Positions 44,034 to 52,657 of a DNA stretch of 64,000 nucleotides are shown piece by piece (the first letter of the stretch is position 1; each line of letters begins with the position of its first letter). The DNA is taken from the NCBI GenBank assembly GCA_030605475.1, contig JAUWIG010000051.1, forward strand, positions 1 through 64,000, given 5' to 3'. The translations under genes and the position numbers were made by a program. A model generated the notes under the pieces. It saw only the letters and a list, made by a program, of their open reading frames with translations. It was not told where the DNA came from and did no database searches. The DNA is from Planctomycetota bacterium (GTDB taxonomy: Bacteria > Planctomycetota > Phycisphaerae > Sedimentisphaerales > Anaerobacaceae).

Positions 44034-45703
44034 CTTTCCTCACCAAAAACAACAGCCTGGAAAACCAGGAAGCTCGCACCTTCCTTCCAGGCATCAGCAG
44101 GTAATCCCGCTTTCAGAGACAATTGTGTGAGCATTTGATTAACGTCCCAGCCTTGTCCTGGTGCGACCTGAGGCAGGTACACAGCCGACCGACCGTCTTT
44201 ATTCAACACCACACCGTCTATGCCGATTCTGATATCATCCGGCGAGGCAACAGGTTCAGGCGCTGTCAGCGCGGATATCTCGATTGCAATGTCGTTGCAT
44301 TCAGCTTTTGTTACCGGAGGAAAACGCCTATCATTAACGCCGGCATTAATGGCGTTGGTAATGACCGACTTGTACAAAGGCTGCCGCGGGAAAATATCAC
44401 CTATACAGCCTCTAAGCCGAGGGGTTTCCGGGGCCCCCAAACGCACTTTATAGCGTTTGGGAACGCTCGTAAGTGTTACAAACGCTGCACGCGGAGATTT
44501 TACTCTATCGCTGATTGTAACATCCAACTCAGATGGCTGCGGAACCCTTCCCTTCTCGAGATAATAAACCAACGACCTGCGAGCCAACTTCAATAATTCC
44601 TTCTTATCAGACTTGCTTAATACCGTACTCTGTCTTTCTTTTTTCGCCTTTGCTTTCTCTGGCCAGCTTCCGGAAAAAGCCGCCGAAAGATAACTTACCG
44701 AATTGGTGAAATCGCCCGTAAGTTCACCGGAAGTTGTATATTTTATCAGCTCTGCCTTGACCGGCTTGTCCAACATTGAGAGCAATATCGCAATCGGAAC
44801 ATAACCGCATATCGTTGCGCCGGTCCTGCGCTTATATTCCAGAAAGCCCTTACTGTCTAAGTTGCCTATATATTCATACGCCCCCATATCAAGCTCTTCT
44901 ATTTGCTCAGGTATGTTTTTCCTGAAGGGCATATACCCGTAGTTCGGGCCATAATGCACAAAATCCGAACTTGCAATTACGAGGGTTTGGTCATCTACTA
45001 AACTTCTCAAAATGGTGCCGGCTTTGTTGATTGCCTCTAATGAGCAAGTACCGGCCACAATCGGTACAAGCTCGAAATCTCCTTGGCTGTGTTGCAGCAG
45101 CGGTATTTCTATTTGAACGCTGTGTTCATATTTGTGTGCCTGCTGCATGTTCTGGAACACCGAATATTCCAAAAGCTTGTCTATAAATTCTACATCCAAT
45201 GGTATCTGTCCCAGAGGTGTTTCGTAATGTGTTACTCTCGGCACACTCAGCATTTCTTCCATATGGACATAATGAGTTGGGCCGATAATAACGACTCGTT
45301 TATATTTTTTATTGGTGGTTTTGAGTCCTGAAGCCGCCGTTTGGCCGGAGAACTGGTACCCTGCATGCGGCAGAATCAGGGCAATAACGTCGTCTATCGA
45401 TTTGGACTCAGCTTTTTGGAAAAAGCCCGCGATTTGTTTGTTTAATGTTTCTGCATTGGCAGGGTACCATCTGCCGGGAAGTGACGAACGCAGAGTAACT
45501 TTGGCCGGTTCTTGCTTTTCGGGCGCAGCTATTTCTTTGGTTTCTATTTTGTCCTCTTTTTGCAAAATGGGATGCTCTTTAATTGGAACAGAAGGCTTCG
45601 GGGTAGGTGCCGGCCAGAAAAGTATGGCAAAAATACCTAACAATAGAATCACCAGACCTAAGAGGAACTTTATTCTGGATATTTCCTTGGACTGCTTGTT
45701 CAT
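44030..45703 (-). CDS. AmmeMemoRadiSam protein B-A fusion (MEMO1-AMMECR1), membrane-anchored
   Basis: A membrane helix (about 12-30) and a Pro/Lys/Glu-rich linker precede a MEMO domain (about 75-340) with LPHAGYQFSGQTAA, IGPTHYVH, EHSVQIEIPLLQH and ASSDFVHYG, which carry its His and Asp positions. An AMMECR1 domain follows (about 365-550) with PRLRGCIGDIFP and NDRRFPPV. MEMO and AMMECR1 are usually separate genes beside a radical SAM gene; here they are fused and likely face outward. The start at 45703 has GGAG 9 nt upstream; an earlier ATG would overlap the Tat peptide gene. Molecular function of this family is unsettled. Confidence 0.9.
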   Translation of the reverse strand: MNKQSKEISRIKFLLGLVILLLGIFAILFWPAPTPKPSVPIKEHPILQKEDKIETKEIAAPEKQEPAKVTLRSSLPGRWYPANAETLNKQIAGFFQKAESKSIDDVIALILPHAGYQFSGQTAASGLKTTNKKYKRVVIIGPTHYVHMEEMLSVPRVTHYETPLGQIPLDVEFIDKLLEYSVFQNMQQAHKYEHSVQIEIPLLQHSQGDFELVPIVAGTCSLEAINKAGTILRSLVDDQTLVIASSDFVHYGPNYGYMPFRKNIPEQIEELDMGAYEYIGNLDSKGFLEYKRRTGATICGYVPIAILLSMLDKPVKAELIKYTTSGELTGDFTNSVSYLSAAFSGSWPEKAKAKKERQSTVLSKSDKKELLKLARRSLVYYLEKGRVPQPSELDVTISDRVKSPRAAFVTLTSVPKRYKVRLGAPETPRLRGCIGDIFPRQPLYKSVITNAINAGVNDRRFPPVTKAECNDIAIEISALTAPEPVASPDDIRIGIDGVVLNKDGRSAVYLPQVAPGQGWDVNQMLTQLSLKAGLPADAWKEGASFLVFQAVVFGEER

Positions 45704-45705
45704 AA

Positions 45706-45888
45706 TCAACCACTCCATTTACTTTGTTTACTAATGTCTCCTACGGGCTTTAGAGAGCCGGGATACTTCTTAAGGCCAATAGCCCGAATGAATTTGCGTG
45801 GTGTAGCTTTCCTGCCCAGCCACAGGCCGCCGGCGGCAATTGCTGCCCCCGTGTTTATTAATTTTTGAATAAATTTTCTACGCGTCAT
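45706..45888 (-). CDS. Small Tat-signal protein of the AmmeMemo operon
   Basis: This 60-residue protein opens with MTRRKFIQKLINTGAA, a twin-arginine motif and hydrophobic stretch, followed by about 35 basic residues ending KKYPGSLKPVGD...SKWSG. It contains no Cys. The ATG overlaps the radical SAM stop codon (ATGA), and its stop lies 2 bp before the MEMO-AMMECR1 start, so it is translated within the operon. It could be an anchor, an assembly factor or a peptide substrate; nothing in the sequence decides this. Confidence 0.75.
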   Translation of the reverse strand: MTRRKFIQKLINTGAAIAAGGLWLGRKATPRKFIRAIGLKKYPGSLKPVGDISKQSKWSG

Positions 45889-46868
45889 TTCCAAACCCCA
45901 TATATTTCTCTGCCGCAGTCCGGACAACGACCATCTTTGAGCCGGTTTTGCAGAATAGTATAGCCGCTTCGTTCGATAAGAAGACCTTTGCAGCCCGGGC
46001 AATATGTGTTCTGGCCGGTCTTGCTTCGGATATTCCCAATATAAACATAGTCCAGCCCGCAGCTAATCGCAATTTCACGGGCCATATCCAGTGTCTTTAG
46101 CGAAGTTGGCGGCAGATTCCGCATCTTGTATCGTGGGAAGAATCGCGAAAAATGCAGCGGCGTCTCGCTGCCAAGATTGGCTTTGACCCAGCGACTGAGC
46201 TTGCGTATCTGCTCAGGCTTATCGTTCAGCGTCGGAATAATCAAATTCGTAACTTCAAGCAGTATACCACTTTCCTTGGCCAGAACCAGAGCTTGCTGTA
46301 CAGGCTTTAATGTTCCCGAGCAGACCCGTATGTAGAAATCATCCGAAATCCCCTTCAAATCTATGTTCGCTGCGTCCACGTATTTGAGCAGTTGTTTCCA
46401 GGGCTCTTCATTTATGTATCCAGCGGTAACAAGAACGCTGCGTAAACCAGCTTCCCTTGCCAGCTTCGCGGTATCGTAGGTGTACTCATAAAAAATAATC
46501 GGGTCGGTATAGGTATACGCCAGCGAAAGGCAGCGATAGTATCGGGCTAATTCTACGAGCCTTTCAGGCGGGCATAATACCGCCCGGCTGTCCTCCGGAT
46601 TGGCTTGTGATATTTCCCAGTTCTGGCAGTTCCTGCAGTGAAGATTGCAGCCGACAGTTGCAACAGAAAGAATTTTACTGCTCGGCAGAAAGTGGAAAAG
46701 AGGTTTTTTTTCAACTGGGTCAATATGGATTGAGCAGGGGAACCCGTAAACTACGGTTCGCAGCACACCGTCGATGTTGATTCTCACTCGACACTCGCCG
46801 CTTTGCCCGGGTTCAATCATGCATCTTTTTGGACACAGTTCACATTGAATGGTCAATCTAAGCCTCAC
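45885..46868 (-). CDS. amrS: AmmeMemoRadiSam system radical SAM enzyme
   Basis: The cluster motif VGCNLHCRNCQNW gives C74, C78 and C81. N-terminal CELCPKRC (C9, C12, C16) plus C26, and C-terminal CPGC and CPDC pairs, suggest further metal sites. Pyruvate-formate-lyase-activase-like barrel motifs (YTYTDPIIFYEYTYD, VTAGYINEEPW, ANIDLKG) complete the family pattern. The reaction it catalyses is not known. The GTG start at 46868 has poor spacing from AGGA; a TTG at residue 5 is possible. It is the first gene of the five-gene overlapping operon. Confidence 0.9.
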   Translation of the reverse strand: MRLRLTIQCELCPKRCMIEPGQSGECRVRINIDGVLRTVVYGFPCSIHIDPVEKKPLFHFLPSSKILSVATVGCNLHCRNCQNWEISQANPEDSRAVLCPPERLVELARYYRCLSLAYTYTDPIIFYEYTYDTAKLAREAGLRSVLVTAGYINEEPWKQLLKYVDAANIDLKGISDDFYIRVCSGTLKPVQQALVLAKESGILLEVTNLIIPTLNDKPEQIRKLSRWVKANLGSETPLHFSRFFPRYKMRNLPPTSLKTLDMAREIAISCGLDYVYIGNIRSKTGQNTYCPGCKGLLIERSGYTILQNRLKDGRCPDCGREIYGVWK

Positions 46869-46923
46869 TTCCTACAGTGTGTTTTGTAAGAGGTAGATTA
46901 AAGGCCATTGTTTCTTACGCTGT

Positions 46924-46952
46924 ATATTAGGCTATGTTTATAATTATAACAA
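46924..46952 (-). promoter_or_regulatory. Sigma70-like promoter for the AmmeMemo operon
   Basis: On the minus strand: TTGTTA (46952-46947), 17-nt spacer, TAATAT (46929-46924), 55 bp before the start codon. Confidence 0.5.
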
Positions 46953-47068
46953 ATACATTATAATATCGGGGTATCTCTACAAGGCTTTTTACTTATAAGG
47001 GTCGAAATAATTACGCCTTGCGTTTAATTTTCTTGCAATAATAAATTTTTTCTGCTAAATTTGAGCCC

Positions 47069-47077
47069 TGATATAAT
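47069..47077 (+). promoter_or_regulatory. Extended -10 promoter of tRNA-Phe
   Basis: TGA-TATAAT (perfect -10 at 47072-47077 with an upstream TG) lies 17 bp before the mature tRNA 5' end. No good -35 box is visible, as is common for extended -10 promoters. Confidence 0.6.
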
Positions 47078-47094
47078 TAGGCTCAATGCCTTAT

Positions 47095-47167
<73 letters not shown>

Positions 47168-47327
47168 TTATAACTATCTGGTTGTCAATCATTCACGCTT
47201 GCTGGCGTTAGAGGTTAGATAAGAGACATATCTAAGCGAAAGTAAATACTAAAAACACGCTGGTAAATAAAACAGACAGCAAGAGCAAGACGATATGGAG
47301 CTGTTCATTTAGAGAAAGGATGTTGTA

Positions 47328-48347
47328 ATGATTAGAAGATTGATTTTATGGGGACTGGTGGCCTCCTTGATAACTGCATCTTCCTGTGTCGAAGAGCGAA
47401 AGGCTGAAATGAAACCCACCACTGACAAAGACAAAGCGAAGGTGACAACGCGCAGGCTCGGACCGAGGGTGACGTTTGTGCAGGGCGATAACAAAATTGA
47501 TGTGATGATTGGCGAAAAACATTTTACGAGTTATCTTTATGGATACAAATTAGCCAAGCCAGTCCTGTTTCCGGTGCGTACACTTTCAGGTATTATGGTG
47601 AATCGCGGCTATCCGCTTGTGGAAATAGAAGGCGAAAGCAAAAAATATCCCCATCATACGGGTCTTTTCTTTGCTTACCGCTATGTTAACGACGATGACT
47701 TTTGGCTCGACCCTGCTTCGCCGGCACATATCAAACACATAAAGGTAACGGAGATGGCCGGTGGGGTCGGCAAGGGAAGTCTTTCGACCGTTATACATTG
47801 GATAGGTAAGAGTGGCAGGGTACTGCTGAAGGAAAAGAGAAAGATGGTCTTTTGCGCCGATGAAAATGAATATGCTATTGATTTTAGCATCGGCCTTACC
47901 GCGCAGGATAAAAAGGTGACATTTAGTGACAGCAAGGAAGGTATGTTTGCGATACAAGTTGCTGATTGGTTGAGGGAAGACGGTGGCAGCGGCAGGTACT
48001 TCAACTCCAATGGCGACGAGATGGAGAAAGATGTGTGGGGCAAACGTGCGCGATGGGTCTGCCTGCAGGGCAAAAAAGACGGCAAGACGATTGGCATTGC
48101 TATTCTTAACCATCCGGCGAGCGTGAACTATCCTACCTATTGGCACACGCGTGGTCACGGCTTGTTTTCGGCCAATCCGTTAGGGCAGTACGTTTTTGAA
48201 AAGAGTCGACATCCGGACAGCGCCCAGCCGTTTCAGCTTACACTCGAACCGGGTGGAGTGGCGCATTTCAGGTTTCGCGTGATTATTTACGAAGGGGCCA
48301 GGACGAAGGGGCAATTGGAACAGCAGTTTGAGAAATTCGTGCGATAG
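47328..48347 (+). CDS. DUF6807 (PmoA-like) lipoprotein
   Basis: A signal peptide ending ITASSC (Cys about 20) suggests a lipoprotein. The rest carries DUF6807 features: PVLFPVRTLSG, KKYPHHTGLFFAYRYVNDDDFW, and GIAILNHPASVNYPTYWHTRGHGLFSANPLGQ. The family is common in planctomycete and Bacteroidota genomes near sugar oxidoreductases; function is unknown. AAGGA lies 7 nt before the ATG. It converges on a Gfo/Idh/MocA gene across a shared terminator. Confidence 0.85.
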   Translation: MIRRLILWGLVASLITASSCVEERKAEMKPTTDKDKAKVTTRRLGPRVTFVQGDNKIDVMIGEKHFTSYLYGYKLAKPVLFPVRTLSGIMVNRGYPLVEIEGESKKYPHHTGLFFAYRYVNDDDFWLDPASPAHIKHIKVTEMAGGVGKGSLSTVIHWIGKSGRVLLKEKRKMVFCADENEYAIDFSIGLTAQDKKVTFSDSKEGMFAIQVADWLREDGGSGRYFNSNGDEMEKDVWGKRARWVCLQGKKDGKTIGIAILNHPASVNYPTYWHTRGHGLFSANPLGQYVFEKSRHPDSAQPFQLTLEPGGVAHFRFRVIIYEGARTKGQLEQQFEKFVR

Positions 48348-48385
48348 TCACTGGCGGCAGATAGTAATGGCACAGCAATAGTAAT

Positions 48386-48426
48386 GCCTGCGAAAACAGG
48401 AACTGAAGCTACCTGTTTTCGCAGGC
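48386..48426. terminator. Bidirectional rho-independent terminator
   Basis: A perfect 15-bp stem (GCCTGCGAAAACAGG / CCTGTTTTCGCAGGC) with an 11-nt loop lies between two convergent genes. T-rich sequence follows on the plus strand. Confidence 0.9.
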
Positions 48427-48479
48427 TGTTTTATAACTACTTTTTTTCCTACCGTCTGCTGACCTTGCCGGCAGCACGC

Positions 48480-49859
48480 TTACACCTGCTCGGGAATGTA
48501 AAAGGGCTTGCGGTACGTCGGCTTGAGCAGCTTGTTAGCATCATCGCTGTTGAGGAACCTCTCGGTCTTGCCGTCAAAGAGCAGTTGCTTGTTGCCCACA
48601 CGATAGGCGACGTTGGCCAGGTGCCCGAGGGTGTCGCTGTAGTGGCCCTGCTCGACGTCACCATTTGACATCTTGCGAGAACGGATGCAGTCGATGAAGT
48701 TGGCTTCGTGCAGATCGCTGGGGTAGCGCCCGTGTTCTTGAGCAATGACCTCAGCTTTCGTTGTTTCGCCCTTGCCTTTTCTTTCGAACACCTGCCAGCC
48801 TCCGCCCATCCGGCCGACGTACATTATCCCTTTGGTGCCGTAGACTTCGACGCGTGTGGCGTTTCTTAGCCAATCTGGGAACTTGTCGCCGAATCGTATA
48901 TCAGGGGCCGATTTACAGAAGTACGGTGTGTAGTCCGTAAGGTCCATAGTCATAACAAAATCACCGTAGTCGTAAGTGATGGCCTGCAAGTCGGGGGTAT
49001 CACGCTTGTCATCGTAAGCGAGGCGACCGCCGGCGCAGTAAACAGATTTGGGGTGTGGCGGGTCGCCGATGACCAGACGTGCGAAATCAAGCTGGTGGCT
49101 GGCGCTGTGACCTATCTCGCCGGTACCGTATGTCCAGCACTTGGCCCAGCGTTTGTGTATATACTTGTTGTATGGTCGCTTGGGCGCCGGGCCGAGCCAG
49201 AGGTTCCAATTTAGTTCGGGCGGGACAGGGCTGTCGGGCGGTACTTTCCACCCGCCGGCTCCATGCAGCAAGTTGTACACCTTCACAAGTATGACCTTGC
49301 CCAGTTTGCCGCTCTTGATGTACTCGCGAGCTGTGTACCCATACGGAGCACTGCGGTTTTGCGTGCCGCACTGAATGATGCGCTTGTACTTCCTCGCCGC
49401 CTCGACCATCTTGCGGCCTTCCCATATCGCCAATGAGATGTCCTTTTCGACGAAGACATCCTTACCGGCCTGGCAGGCCCAAATGGTTGCCAACGCGTGC
49501 CAGTGTTCGGGCGTGGCAATAACTACGCCATCCACGTCCTTGTCGTCAAACACTTCGCGCATATCGACCACGCGTTTGGGGGCATAGCCCTGAATTTGCT
49601 CCAGTTCTTGGATGACGCCGGCACCACGGCGGCTGTCGACCTCGCAGACGTACTTGGTCTCGACGTTTTTGTTGTTTTTGGTCATCCTGGTAATCACTTT
49701 ATGGCCTTGCCTGCCAGCACCTATCAGAGCCAGCACCACTTTGTTGTTGGCGCCAACCACACCGCCTGAGGCCATCGAAAGCGTTGTCATACCTAAGGAC
49801 ATGCCCGTTGCACCACGAATCGATTCGGCCAGAAAACGCCGCCTATTTATGCGTTCCAT
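48480..49859 (-). CDS. Tat-secreted Gfo/Idh/MocA-family oxidoreductase
   Basis: The N-terminus MERINRRRFLAESIRGATGMSLG is a Tat signal. A Rossmann domain follows (VLALIGAGRQGHKVITRM), then IATPEHWHALATIWACQAGKDVFVEKDIS with the conserved EK, and the glycosidase-like oxidoreductase C-domain with GTGEIGHSASHQLDFARLVIG. Exported members bind NAD tightly and are abundant in planctomycetes. AAGGAG lies 8 nt before the ATG. A sugar substrate is likely but unknown. Confidence 0.9.
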   Translation of the reverse strand: MERINRRRFLAESIRGATGMSLGMTTLSMASGGVVGANNKVVLALIGAGRQGHKVITRMTKNNKNVETKYVCEVDSRRGAGVIQELEQIQGYAPKRVVDMREVFDDKDVDGVVIATPEHWHALATIWACQAGKDVFVEKDISLAIWEGRKMVEAARKYKRIIQCGTQNRSAPYGYTAREYIKSGKLGKVILVKVYNLLHGAGGWKVPPDSPVPPELNWNLWLGPAPKRPYNKYIHKRWAKCWTYGTGEIGHSASHQLDFARLVIGDPPHPKSVYCAGGRLAYDDKRDTPDLQAITYDYGDFVMTMDLTDYTPYFCKSAPDIRFGDKFPDWLRNATRVEVYGTKGIMYVGRMGGGWQVFERKGKGETTKAEVIAQEHGRYPSDLHEANFIDCIRSRKMSNGDVEQGHYSDTLGHLANVAYRVGNKQLLFDGKTERFLNSDDANKLLKPTYRKPFYIPEQV

Positions 49860-50372
49860 TGTTTCAACTCCTTTCCTCTTAAAAGTATAGACTTCTACAA
49901 AATACGCAATTGTTTATAAAATAACGCCTTATGGCATTATTCTGCTTGACTTTTCCTCGATGTGCTGCATTACTAATTGCGGTACGCAAAGTTATGACAA
50001 ATCAGCACGGGCTTTGAGCCGTGCGAATCTTGAACACAAACAACGAAGTCAAATCGCTGTCTTAAGTAGTAAACTAATGCCTCTTTTAAGGAAACCTATC
50101 GACTAAAAAGCTAAACAACCAATGTACAGGCTATGATGATAAAATGCAAGCCCAAAATTGCTTTTTTGTTTTTTTCGTGCTCGCCACATTGTCTCAGCGG
50201 CAATTGTAACGTGAAACGGCTTAAGTAGTTACGCTTATTAGCGTAGATTATGGCCGAGAAGTCTGAAAAGTCGTCATTTTCTGGAGTTTCCTGACGTTGG
50301 AGTTAAAAACTGTGCGTCTTACCCTTGGTGTTATGCACCGCTCCAATCTTTTCGACTTTTGCCTTTTGGTTT

Positions 50373-50421
50373 CTGACTCCTGACTTTTTACTTTTTAATT
50401 TTGGACTTTGGATTTTTAGTT
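50373..50421. repeat. 7-nt-phased array in the gene-free region
   Basis: Seven heptamers: TCTGACT, CCTGACT, TTTTACT, TTTTAAT, TTTGGAC, TTTGGAT, TTTTAGT. Confidence 0.65.
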
Positions 50422-50657
50422 GATTTTTCCCCTGTGTCTGCCCCAAAAGCTTATACGTCAGTCTGCCGACCTAAGAATTTATCTCAAAAGTCGTGCCACC
50501 GTGTAGGGCAGGGCTTTGCCTGACGCGGAATCTCCATTTTTCGGCTAAATTCAGGGAATCCATCAGCTTCTCACCAGGTTTTGAGATAGTTTCTAAAGGG
50601 TTTTTTCGGGCACGAGTATGGTACGTTTATATCCAAATTGCGGGTTTTTTCGCAAGG

Positions 50658-50677
50658 TGTGACATACTGTTGTCACA
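50658..50677. promoter_or_regulatory. Inverted repeat, possible operator
   Basis: Perfect TGTGACA (50658-50664) and TGTCACA (50671-50677) with a 6-nt centre. This is a symmetric half-site arrangement typical of dimeric regulators, including CRP/FNR-type sites, but no gene starts nearby. Confidence 0.35.
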
Positions 50678-50765
50678 TCGCCGATAAAAATGTGGCTAAA
50701 TCCTTTAGAGTAATTGATATTTCCCTTAAGGCATGGAGGAAAATACTCGGTAACAGTCATAAAAA

Positions 50766-50805
50766 CCCAGCCGGGCTAACTCCTTTGGGGTGGAGCACGG
50801 CTGGG
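50766..50805. terminator. Large hairpin, possible terminator
   Basis: Outer arms CCCAGCCG and CGGCTGGG plus an inner CTCC/GGAG helix. It is preceded by an A-run and followed by CTTATTTC. It could end transcription in either direction or be part of an undetected RNA. Confidence 0.45.
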
Positions 50806-50898
50806 CTTATTTCAGGGCATTTTTATCCGCCTACGGCGGAACTCAAAAGTACTATTTGCCTGTGCTACTCTGCGAAGTAGCTCGCTACGTAGCACGAG

Positions 50899-50936
50899 TC
50901 ATTCGATACGTTTTCTATAAAGCCGGATTTGCAAAA
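50899..50936 (-). pseudogene. Displaced copy of the yhaM 3' end
   Basis: Read on the minus strand it encodes LQIRLYRKRIE followed by TGA, against LETRLYRKRIE-stop in yhaM. Against 52658-52695 it matches 31 of 38 positions. In the nine terminal codons, including the stop, the three differences are all synonymous (TAC/TAT, AAG/AAA, ATT/ATC). An in-frame stop lies shortly upstream of this fragment, so only the tail is present. Confidence 0.75.
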
Positions 50937-51050
50937 CGTTTATATTGCTCGTTTAAGTTTCTCTATCACAACTTTCCTTTGATTTGAGAGCATGTTCGGG
51001 GTATTATACTACTTATATTATTATGTGGGTTTTACAACGAGGGTGTCGGA

Positions 51051-52586
51051 ATGCGATTTGATCGGAATTTTGTCATTAGCTATTGTGCGATTGCGATCGG
51101 GATGCTCCTCGGTGGAATGTCTGTTGCCTCCTCAGAGCAGTACGGATTTCTGTCGACTCCCTTGATAGTCGTCGGTAGTTTGGGGGTGATTGTTCCACTG
51201 AGTGTCGTTGTGGTCCGACTGTTCACAAATGTTAAGATTTTCACAACTGAGGATAAATCAGCCGCGTTTGTCCAAAAGCTACTTGCCGAAGTCTGCGAGC
51301 ATGGGGGTAAGATATTTTCTACGTATCTGCTCGAGAAATCTGGTGATGAGGATTTCGTTCTTAAATATCTTAAGAACACAAAAGCGCGCGTAGATTATCG
51401 GCGACTTTTTATGATAGACGATCCCAAGAAAGAAAAAAAATGGATTGGAAATTTCCTTGCCCAGAAAAGCGATAAATTGTTCGTTTACCTTCACGTGATA
51501 CGCCGTCCTAGTCCACTGTTTGCTCACTTTGCTCAATTGGTTTTGCCCCGAATAAATCTTTTCATGGTCGAATATGGCGAGCTGATAAAGCACCGCCTCG
51601 TGCTTATCTCACTACTGCCGAGACTCTGTACCAAAGAAGGGAATGTGATCGGTATCGCAATTGCAATTAAGAGGCATGATGTTTACGAACGGCTCTACGA
51701 CTATGTGGAGATACTTCTGAGCCGTTCCGGCCCACGGGTTGCAGAGATCCGGTCGTTGGATGCCTATATAGACTGGATTCCACGTCCGGCATTGCGGACT
51801 CTGACAGAGCAAGCTATAAATGTGACTGAAGAAATGGCAGAGCAGGAATTGGAGATCGTTCATGTTGGAGTGTTTGGGAGCGTGGGTAGGGTATGCCGAA
51901 AAGTAGTTATAGATAAGTATTCAGACGAATTTGAGAATGATCTCGATTTGGTCATTGTAATTGATGGCGAAGAAAGCCTCGAGAAGGTAAAAAATACAAT
52001 TCGGTTACGTTTGGAAGCATTGGGTGAGAACGTAAAAGTAGAATGGTCGAATGAATCACCTCAATTTTACTATTTCCGTGAAGGTTATGAGATTGATGTG
52101 CAAATTCATGTAAAGGGCGATACATATTATCGTAGAAATCCTTTGTTAGGATACAGCATATTTGATAATTACTATGTTTTATATTCTCAAAATAACTGGC
52201 CAATCAGTGATTATTTAGACATTCCTAGTGAGGTTGTTCGTTATTCTGAGCGCAGAAAATTTTTCTTGGAGGATCGGCTCGGCCTGAATGCTTTCCTCAG
52301 AGAATGTAGCTCCGGGGACGTTCGAATTGACCCAAGAAGAGTAATCTCGATTAATATCCGTAATTTAGTGTGGTGTTTAACAGGAAGATGGCCGGTATCT
52401 TTCCGACGGGCGATCCAATTTTCAAAAGGCTACCTTGACGAGAGTGTGTGCGGAAAAATAGAAGCAATATCTAAGGCTAGCGATAGTGATATTAAGAAAG
52501 CACAGAAGGATTTCATGCACGAGTGTGTAGAAATACTGAAGACAATTCGGTATATAGTCAAATTTGGTAATTTGGAGACTACATAA
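51051..52586 (+). CDS. Membrane-anchored Pol-beta-type nucleotidyltransferase, unknown role
   Basis: Two N-terminal membrane helices (about 5-25, 35-57) are followed by a mixed alpha/beta region (about 65-225) that vaguely resembles non-catalytic PLD-like regulatory domains. A nucleotidyltransferase core follows: FGSVG (275-279), the metal pair D297/D299 in NDLDLVIV, and a third acid D349 in YEIDVQIHV. A helical C-terminus (about 380-511) contains no recognised motif. The catalytic triad is thus intact. Families with this core include tRNA-modifying, antibiotic-modifying, toxin and signalling enzymes; which applies is unclear. GAGGG precedes the ATG. The gene lies alone between two copies of the yhaM 3' end. 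Confidence 0.7.
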   Translation: MRFDRNFVISYCAIAIGMLLGGMSVASSEQYGFLSTPLIVVGSLGVIVPLSVVVVRLFTNVKIFTTEDKSAAFVQKLLAEVCEHGGKIFSTYLLEKSGDEDFVLKYLKNTKARVDYRRLFMIDDPKKEKKWIGNFLAQKSDKLFVYLHVIRRPSPLFAHFAQLVLPRINLFMVEYGELIKHRLVLISLLPRLCTKEGNVIGIAIAIKRHDVYERLYDYVEILLSRSGPRVAEIRSLDAYIDWIPRPALRTLTEQAINVTEEMAEQELEIVHVGVFGSVGRVCRKVVIDKYSDEFENDLDLVIVIDGEESLEKVKNTIRLRLEALGENVKVEWSNESPQFYYFREGYEIDVQIHVKGDTYYRRNPLLGYSIFDNYYVLYSQNNWPISDYLDIPSEVVRYSERRKFFLEDRLGLNAFLRECSSGDVRIDPRRVISINIRNLVWCLTGRWPVSFRRAIQFSKGYLDESVCGKIEAISKASDSDIKKAQKDFMHECVEILKTIRYIVKFGNLETT

Positions 52587-52657
52587 ACATAGGCTTTTAC
52601 TCTGAAATATGATTTAGTCAAGACCAGAATAATGATCTATGTCAAATACTCTCCTTC

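Larger units (their letters stand above)
49860..51050. other. Long gene-free region (1.19 kb)
   Basis: No ORF here has a convincing ribosome site or protein-like composition. It contains a hairpin at 50005-50024, a 7-nt-phased array at 50373-50421, an inverted repeat at 50658-50677, a large hairpin at 50766-50805, a small TCCGCC/GGCGGA hairpin near 50826, a self-palindrome GCTACGTAGC near 50885, and a displaced copy of the yhaM 3' end at 50899-50936. Confidence 0.6.

Noticed and set aside
50766-50805. Riboswitch such as c-di-GMP-I
   Set aside because: The hairpin lacks the conserved loops of known classes; only a simple stem is visible.
50493-50880. Short plus-strand ORFs in the gene-free stretch
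   Set aside because: They lack ribosome sites, overlap hairpins, have unlikely composition and no family features.
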